Part shown: positions 59,165 through 64,000 of the stretch, piece by piece
Numbering within the stretch: position 1 is the stretch's first letter
How the letters are laid out: each line of letters opens with the position of its first letter
Assembly: GCF_900106995.1 (NCBI RefSeq)
Contig: NZ_FNOK01000022.1
Location: forward strand, 1-64,000
DNA length: 64,000 nucleotides
Direction of reading: 5' to 3'
Source: Saccharopolyspora shandongensis
GTDB taxonomy: Bacteria; Actinomycetota; Actinomycetes; Mycobacteriales; Pseudonocardiaceae
The notes under the pieces: generated by a model
What the model was told of the DNA's origin: nothing
Databases searched by the model: none
Seen by the model: only the letters and a program-made list of their open reading frames with translations
Program-made: the position numbers and the translations under genes

Positions 59165-59560
59165 ATGAGCAACTTAGCCGAGCCCACCCCGTCATTAGTG
59201 CCCGAACGGGCGACAACGCCGAGCACCGAACACGCCACGGATTCACCCGATCACCGTTCGCAGCGAACCCGCATCCGTCGCGCGGCGCTTCCAAAGTTCT
59301 TCCCAGAGACGCGGCCGAGACTCGACGACGTGCGATCGGAACAGCGCAGGACCAGAGCGGGAGACGCGCGATGGTGGCTGCTGGCGCTCAGCTCCGGCGC
59401 TGGGCCGGTTGGCCGGTCTCGGCGGCGCGCTGGCGCTGGTGCTGCAACTGGTGCTCATCGCCCGGGCGCCCTGGTTGGAACGACGGTCGCGCGGACGCCG
59501 AACTGCCCCGGCCGGGACGGTGGAATACTGGGTGCGGAGTCCGGCCGCCGCCACCGGCAC
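59165..59560 (+). pseudogene. Possible remnant of a ferric-reductase/FNR-type membrane protein
   Basis: In the 468-bp gap before the XPB gene, one frame from ATG 59165 ends in RPRLDDV...ARWWLLALSSGAG. From about 59409 another frame gives GLGGALALVLQLVLIARAPW followed by LERR, which recalls the first helix of ferric-reductase-like proteins (L-x-x-Q-x-x-L-x-A-R-x-P-W-x-E-R). Neither frame goes on as a protein. It may be a frameshifted and deleted N-terminus, but the evidence is thin. Confidence 0.28.
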
Positions 59561-59609
59561 CGCTGATCACCTGCGAAGAAGCCGTCCGACCCGAGGGAGC
59601 TGCGCACCC

Positions 59610-61271
59610 GTGACCGACGGACCCCTGATCGTCCAGTCCGACAAGACCCTGCTGCTCGAGGTCGATCACGACCTCGCCGACGATGCCCGCACCTCCATCG
59701 CGCCGTTCGCCGAGCTGGAACGCGCCCCGGAGCACGTGCACACCTACCGCATCACGCCGCTCGCGCTGTGGAACGCGCGCGCCGCCGGACACGACGCGGA
59801 ACAGGTCGTGGATGCTCTGGTGCGCTTCTCGCGCTACCCGGTGCCGCAGCCGCTGCTGGTGGACATCGTCGAGACGATGGGCCGCTTCGGCCGCCTGCAG
59901 CTGGTCAACGACCCGGCGCACGGCCTGGTGCTGAACTCGCTGGACCGCGCGGTGCTGGAAGAGATCCTGCGGCACAAGAAGATCGCGCCGATGCTGGGCG
60001 CGCGCATCGACGACGACACCGTGGTGGTGCACCCCAGCGAGCGCGGGCGGCTCAAGCAGATGCTGCTGAAGGTCGGCTGGCCCGCCGAGGACCTGGCCGG
60101 CTACGTCGACGGCGAGGCGCACGCGATCGCGCTGCAGCAGGACGGCTGGACGCTGCGCGACTACCAGCAGCAGGCCGTGCAGTCGTTCTGGGCGGGCGGC
60201 TCGGGCGTCGTGGTGCTGCCATGCGGCGCGGGCAAGACGCTGGTCGGCGCGGCGGCGATGGCCGAGGCGCAGGCGACGACGTTGATCCTGGTCACCAACA
60301 CCGTCGCCGGGCGGCAGTGGAAGCGCGAGCTGATCGAGCGGACCTCGCTGACCGAGGAGGAGATCGGCGAGTACTCCGGGGAGAAGAAGGAGATCCGGCC
60401 GGTCACCATCGCGACCTACCAGGTGATCACCCGCCGCTCCAAGGGCGAGTACAAGCACCTGGAGCTGTTCGACTCCCGCGACTGGGGGCTGGTGGTCTAC
60501 GACGAGGTGCACCTGCTGCCCGCGCCGGTGTTCCGGATGACCGCCGACCTGCAGTCCCGGCGGCGCCTGGGGCTCACCGCGACGCTGGTCCGCGAGGACG
60601 GCCGCGAGGGCGACGTGTTCTCCCTGATCGGGCCCAAGCGCTACGACGCGCCGTGGAAGGACATCGAGGCGCAGGGCTGGATCGCGCCCGCCGAGTGCAT
60701 CGAGGTCCGGGTGACGCTGACCGACAACGAGCGGCTGGAGTACGCCACGGCCGACGCCGACGAGCGCTACAAGATGTGCTCGACGGCGCGCACCAAGGCC
60801 CCGGTGGTCAAGGCGATCCTGGACCGGCACCCGGGCGAGCCCGCCCTGGTCATCGGCGCGTACCTGGACCAGCTGCACGAGCTGGGCGAGGCGCTGGACG
60901 CGCCGATCGTGGAGGGCTCGACGAAGAACAAGGAGCGCGAGGAGCTCTTCGACGCCTTCCGGCGCGGCGAGATCAGCCGGCTCGTGGTGTCGAAGGTCGC
61001 GAACTTCTCCATCGACCTGCCGGAGGCGTCGGTCGCCGTGCAGGTGTCCGGGACGTTCGGGTCGCGGCAGGAGGAGGCGCAGCGGCTCGGCCGGCTGCTG
61101 CGGCCGAAGGCCGACCGCAAGCAGGCGCACTTCTACTCGGTGGTGTCGCGGGACACCCTGGACACCGACTACGCGGCGCACCGGCAGCGCTTCCTCGCCG
61201 AGCAGGGCTACGCGTACAAGATCGTCGACGCCGATGACCTGCTCGGGCCGGCGATCCCGGACGTCGGGTGA
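59610..61271 (+). CDS. ercc3: XPB/Ercc3-type DNA repair helicase
   Basis: 553 aa, GTG start behind GAGGGAG. N-terminal damage-recognition-like part (TDGPLIVQSDKTLLLEVDHD, FAELERAPEHVHTYRITPLA), helicase domain 1 with LPCGAGKTLVGAAAMAEA (Walker A), VVYDEVHLLPAPVF (DEVH box), GLTATLVREDGREGD, and domain 2 with VIGAYLDQL, VVSKVANFSIDLPEA and QVSGTFGSRQEEAQRLGRLL. Highly similar, from memory, to M. tuberculosis Ercc3 (Rv0861c), a 3'-5' ATP-dependent helicase. Probably acts in nucleotide excision repair or related DNA processing. Confidence 0.95.
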   Translation: MTDGPLIVQSDKTLLLEVDHDLADDARTSIAPFAELERAPEHVHTYRITPLALWNARAAGHDAEQVVDALVRFSRYPVPQPLLVDIVETMGRFGRLQLVNDPAHGLVLNSLDRAVLEEILRHKKIAPMLGARIDDDTVVVHPSERGRLKQMLLKVGWPAEDLAGYVDGEAHAIALQQDGWTLRDYQQQAVQSFWAGGSGVVVLPCGAGKTLVGAAAMAEAQATTLILVTNTVAGRQWKRELIERTSLTEEEIGEYSGEKKEIRPVTIATYQVITRRSKGEYKHLELFDSRDWGLVVYDEVHLLPAPVFRMTADLQSRRRLGLTATLVREDGREGDVFSLIGPKRYDAPWKDIEAQGWIAPAECIEVRVTLTDNERLEYATADADERYKMCSTARTKAPVVKAILDRHPGEPALVIGAYLDQLHELGEALDAPIVEGSTKNKEREELFDAFRRGEISRLVVSKVANFSIDLPEASVAVQVSGTFGSRQEEAQRLGRLLRPKADRKQAHFYSVVSRDTLDTDYAAHRQRFLAEQGYAYKIVDADDLLGPAIPDVG

Positions 61272-61450
61272 CGACAATTGGGGGACACACCCGGTCGGCT
61301 GTCATCCAAAAGTGTCCGAGCTCGACCCCGCAGCCGCTACCGTTGCGATGAACGCACGCAGCACCCGAATCGCAGGTCGTCCCGGGTCCGGGGTGCGCGG
61401 GCGCCAGGAGTAACGCAGGTGCGGGTGTCCCACGAGATGCTGGAGGTGGC

Positions 61451-62119
61451 ATGAGCGAAACTTCGCCATTCCTCGCTCATGCGAGCCGGTCCGACGCGGG
61501 TGTCGAGCGAGGTACTGGAGATCGGATGGGCACCGAGCAGGAACGCGCGGCGATGGGCGGCGCGCACCGGTTCGTCGGACTCGCGGAAAGCCTCGAACAC
61601 CACGCCGGGACGCCGACCGGTGCCGAACCGCCGAACGTGCACGGCACCAACCGCGGCTACGGGCTGGTGTTCTTCCACCTGCAGCAGTACCACCTGACCA
61701 CGGTGATCAGCACCGGCCTGCGGTTCCAGCCGCTGGGCGCCGAACCGGCCCAGGAACTCGCCTGCACGGTCTACAAGGAGCAGGCCGAAGCCGCCCGGCA
61801 CCTGGTCGACCTCACCGCCGGTCTGCTGGTGCAGCAGCGCACCCACCTGGTGCCGGACCAGATAGTGCCGAACGAGCAACCGCTGCTGCCGGGCACCGAG
61901 TTCCACGGGGTGCTGGCCAGCGGCCACCCGCTGTTCCCGCCGGAGTTCACCAGGTTCACCGATCCGGACGGGGTGGAGCAGCTGCAGGTGTTCACGCTGC
62001 TGCCGGTCACCCTCGGCGAGCTGAACTACATCCTGGACAACGGCGTCACCTCGCTGCGCCAGCAGTGGGCCCGGTTCGAGGTGGACGTCTTCGACCTCGG
62101 CCGCCCCAGCGTGGTCTGA
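61451..62119 (+). CDS. Suppressor-of-fused domain protein
   Basis: 222 aa, ATG 6 nt after GGAGG. Stretches GYGLVFFHLQQYHLTTVIST, TEFHGVLASGHPLFPPEFTR, TDPDGVEQLQVFTLLPVTLG, ELNYILDNG and VDVFDLGRPSVV fit the SUFU family as it occurs in actinobacteria. Bacterial SUFU proteins are often immunity proteins in polymorphic toxin loci, but single copies such as this one have no known role. The first 40 residues may be an artefact of start choice; a Met at residue 26 is an alternative. Confidence 0.68.
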   Translation: MSETSPFLAHASRSDAGVERGTGDRMGTEQERAAMGGAHRFVGLAESLEHHAGTPTGAEPPNVHGTNRGYGLVFFHLQQYHLTTVISTGLRFQPLGAEPAQELACTVYKEQAEAARHLVDLTAGLLVQQRTHLVPDQIVPNEQPLLPGTEFHGVLASGHPLFPPEFTRFTDPDGVEQLQVFTLLPVTLGELNYILDNGVTSLRQQWARFEVDVFDLGRPSVV

Positions 62120-62260
62120 CCGAGCGCGATCTCCGTGGGAATCGAGGAGGTCCCCGTTGCGGCCGGATCTCTGATTTCCGGGTGATCGCGGCGCCACCGG
62201 CGGGCGGTGGTCGCGTTCCCTTGCTCCGCGGTGACGGCGACGGGCTGAAAGGATCAGGCC

Positions 62261-63250
62261 ATGGACTCGGCGACGATCGACCTGGCGGAGTTGGACGCGG
62301 TTCGGGTGTACGCGCTGCCCATGCGCAACAAGTTCCGGGGCGTCACGGTGCGGCGCGGAGTCCTGCTGAGCGGCCCGGCCGGCTGGGGCGAGTTCTGCCC
62401 GTTCGAGGACTACGACGACGCCCAGTCGGTGCCGTGGCTCCGAGCGGCGCTGGAGGCGTGCACCGAGGAATGGCCGGAGCCGGTGCGCGACCGCATCCCG
62501 GTGAACTGCACGGTGCCCGCGGTGCCGGCGGAGAAGGCGGCGGCGATCGTCGCGGCGTCCGGCTGCCGCACGGCGAAGGTCAAGATCGCCGAGCCCGGCC
62601 AGTCCCCCGGCGACGACGTCGAGCGCGTGGCGGCGGTCCGCGACGCGCTGGGGCCCGACGGCGCGATCCGGGTGGACGCGAACGCGGCCTGGGACGTCGA
62701 CACGGCGGTCACCAGGATCCGCGAGCTGGACAAGGCCGCGGAAGGCCTGGAGTACGCGGAACAACCGTGCCCGACGATCGACGAGCTGGCCGCGGTCCGC
62801 CGCCGCGTGAACGTCCGGATCGCGGCCGACGAGAGCATCCGCCGCGCCGACGACCCGCTCCGCGTGGCGGTCGCCGGAGCGGCCGACGTGGCGATCATCA
62901 AGGCCACGCCGCTAGGCGGCGTCCGCCGCGCGCTGCGCGTCGCCGAGGCCTGCGGCCTGCCCTGCGTCGTGTCCTCCGCAGTGGAGAGCAGCGTCGGCCT
63001 CGCCGCGCAGCTCGCCCTGGCGGGCTCGCTGCCCGAGCTCCCCTTCGCCTGCGGCCTGGGCACGGTGGCGCTGCTCGACGGCGACGTCGTCGCCGACTCG
63101 CTGCTTCCCGTGGACGGCCACCTGCCGGTGCTCCGCCGTCCGCCGGAGCCGGATCCCGCGCTCGTCGCGGCGGCTACGCCGACCGCCGACGTGCAGCGCT
63201 ACTGGCTCGACCGGCTCCGCCGGGTCCACGACCTGCTCGCACGGCCCTAG
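62261..63250 (+). CDS. menC: o-Succinylbenzoate synthase
   Basis: 329 aa, ATG behind GAAAGGA. Enolase-superfamily barrel with all active residues: K106-V-K108 (acid/base Lys), metal ligands D139 (VDANAAW), E167 (LEYAEQPC) and D190 (IAADESI), and K214 (AIIKATPLGG) opposite. N-terminal capping domain LDAVRVYALPMRNKFRGVTV, RGVLLSGPAGWGEFCPFEDY. It matches actinobacterial MenC, which dehydrates SHCHC to o-succinylbenzoate in menaquinone synthesis. No other men gene is in the window. Confidence 0.92.
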   Translation: MDSATIDLAELDAVRVYALPMRNKFRGVTVRRGVLLSGPAGWGEFCPFEDYDDAQSVPWLRAALEACTEEWPEPVRDRIPVNCTVPAVPAEKAAAIVAASGCRTAKVKIAEPGQSPGDDVERVAAVRDALGPDGAIRVDANAAWDVDTAVTRIRELDKAAEGLEYAEQPCPTIDELAAVRRRVNVRIAADESIRRADDPLRVAVAGAADVAIIKATPLGGVRRALRVAEACGLPCVVSSAVESSVGLAAQLALAGSLPELPFACGLGTVALLDGDVVADSLLPVDGHLPVLRRPPEPDPALVAAATPTADVQRYWLDRLRRVHDLLARP

Positions 63251-63332
63251 CCTTCGGCCGCGCGGGCACCTGGTTCCAGCGGCGTTCCAGGATGGCTCCG
63301 CCCGACTCGCCGGAAGGCCTCCGGCGCCTGGC

Positions 63333-63434
63333 GGCGGTTTCGCGCGAAACCGCCACGCCACCCCACGAGAATCGGCGGTTTCGCGCGAAATCGCCCTCCC
63401 GGCCCCACGCGAAGTGGCGATTTCGTGCGAAATC
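63333..63434. repeat. Family-3 palindromes (three copies)
   Basis: Perfect 22-bp palindrome 63333-63354, a second copy 63374-63395 with one mismatch, and a third, GGCGATTTCGTGCGAAATC (63416-63434), less perfect. All share the TTTCG(C/T)GCGAAA centre. They fill the 483-bp gap after menC; the rest (63435-63733) has weak GC hairpins only. Confidence 0.78.
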
Positions 63435-63733
63435 AGCGCCTCGGGCCGCCATGTCCCACGCGTGCCCGCGCACCGTTCTGAAGCGCCCCCGCAGGCAAAG
63501 TCGGAAACCCCGGATCTAGGCGGAAGCGCCATCGGGATTCGGGTGTTCACGATCCCGGTGGAGTGGTTCCGATTTTGGGCAGAACCGGACGCCCGCCACT
63601 CGCCTCCTTGACGTTTTCGCAGCTCTTGAAGGCCGTGGGCGTTGAACCCCAGCGGAGGAACTCGGGCAGGCCGACGCTCCGGGGAGGGACGCGGCCGCCA
63701 CCTGGGGCGAGCCCCTGGTGACGGCCGGGTGGA

Positions 63734-64000
63734 TCAGCGGCGGCGGCGCCGACGGCGGATGATGCGGAACGCGAGGCCCAGCACCACGACCGCCACCGCG
63801 ACCGGGGCCAGGCGCTTGAGCAGCGGTGCTCCCGCCGTGCCGAGGAGGTCGATGGCCTCGTCCGCCGGTGCCGTGCCGCCGGTCACGACCGCGTCCGCCT
63901 TGCGCGCCGGTTCTTCCTTCGCCGTGCTGGTGAAAGCCGTGTCGTGGCTGCCCGCCGGCGTGACCCGCCAACTGGCCTTGTCCTCCGCCGCAGTCGCCGC
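63734..64000 (-). CDS. C-terminal part of an exported, membrane-anchored protein
   Basis: 88 codons up to the TGA; the gene begins beyond the window. The visible part has a Thr/Ala-rich stalk (WRVTPAGSHDTAFTSTAKEE), a short helix, one membrane helix (LAPVAVAVVVLGLAFRII) and a tail of seven arginines. This is the end of a type I-like protein with its main domain outside the cell. Family not determinable from this fragment. Convergent with menC. Confidence 0.6.
   Translation of the reverse strand, partial: AATAAEDKASWRVTPAGSHDTAFTSTAKEEPARKADAVVTGGTAPADEAIDLLGTAGAPLLKRLAPVAVAVVVLGLAFRIIRRRRRRR

Noticed and set aside
1-64000. Prophage, integrase, transposase, tRNA or attachment site
   Set aside because: I looked for recombinase motifs, tRNA cloverleafs and flanking direct repeats and found none that I could support.

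Overview
The window is very GC-rich, gene-dense actinobacterial DNA. The gene content points to the order Pseudonocardiales, and a Saccharopolyspora-like organism is my best guess. Supporting features are a complete cvnABCD conservon, an XRE/DUF397 regulator pair, orphan ESX (type VII) PE/PPE/EspG genes, DUF3558 and LppU-type exported proteins, an Rpf gene behind a c-di-AMP riboswitch, and frequent GTG starts. From memory of M. tuberculosis H37Rv, many genes match the Rv0861c-Rv0880 neighbourhood (ercc3, Rv0862c, moaC2, mog, moaE2, rpfA, moaD2, moaA2, cspB, DUF2771, MFS, DUF3027, MarR). The window is therefore mostly conserved chromosomal core with insertions, not a mobile island.

Layout. 1-4.3 kb: 3' end of sodA, MarR regulator with an MFS exporter, AzgA-type purine permease, DUF2530 protein. 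4.3-9.1 kb: orphan ESX substrate cassette (EspG, PE-like, DUF3558 lipoprotein, PPE-like) and a membrane-anchored beta-propeller. 9.2-11.4 kb: small Cys-motif proteins and an XRE/DUF397 pair. 11.4-19.4 kb: sacsin-like ATPase with DUF3027, glutaminyl cyclase, an unknown gene, MFS transporter, DUF2771 lipoprotein. 19.4-22.5 kb: overlapping operon of serine hydrolase, histidine kinase and response regulator. 22.6-28.8 kb: cspB, HAD phosphatase, R2-like ligand-binding oxidase, acyl-CoA ligase, PhzF, YccF.

28.8-39.5 kb is a molybdenum region: a TOBE/HTH regulator, modABC and a HAD-IIA hydrolase run one way and moaA-moaD the other. They are followed by riboswitch-rpfA, an SDR/TetR pair, a fused MogA-MoaE gene and moaC. 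39.5-44.7 kb: malic enzyme, Rv0862c-like protein, PPOX flavoprotein. 45-50 kb: cvnDCBA. 50.6-55.7 kb: ABC importer of the nitrate/sulfonate type with two tandem binding proteins, each behind its own copy of the same promoter. 55.8-64 kb: benzoylformate-decarboxylase-like enzyme, two LppU-type proteins, XPB helicase, suppressor-of-fused protein, menC and a partial membrane-anchored protein.

The strongest signals beyond genes are in the intergenic DNA. There are four dispersed repeat families: (1) six palindromes with changing but self-complementary arms around a conserved 12-nt centre; (2) paired GTGAACGGCCCGTTCAC hairpins linked to a TGTTCGGGATGT block; (3) clustered palindromes centred on TTTCGCGCGAAA; (4) four copies of a 116-145 bp element with inverted ends. 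In addition, at least eleven genes carry a -10 hexamer ending 6-7 nt before the start codon (leaderless mRNAs). A near-consensus iron box sits over the stop codon of the first transporter. A perfect 30-bp palindrome fills the only large gap in the mod operon. I saw no tRNA, rRNA, CRISPR array, insertion sequence or prophage.
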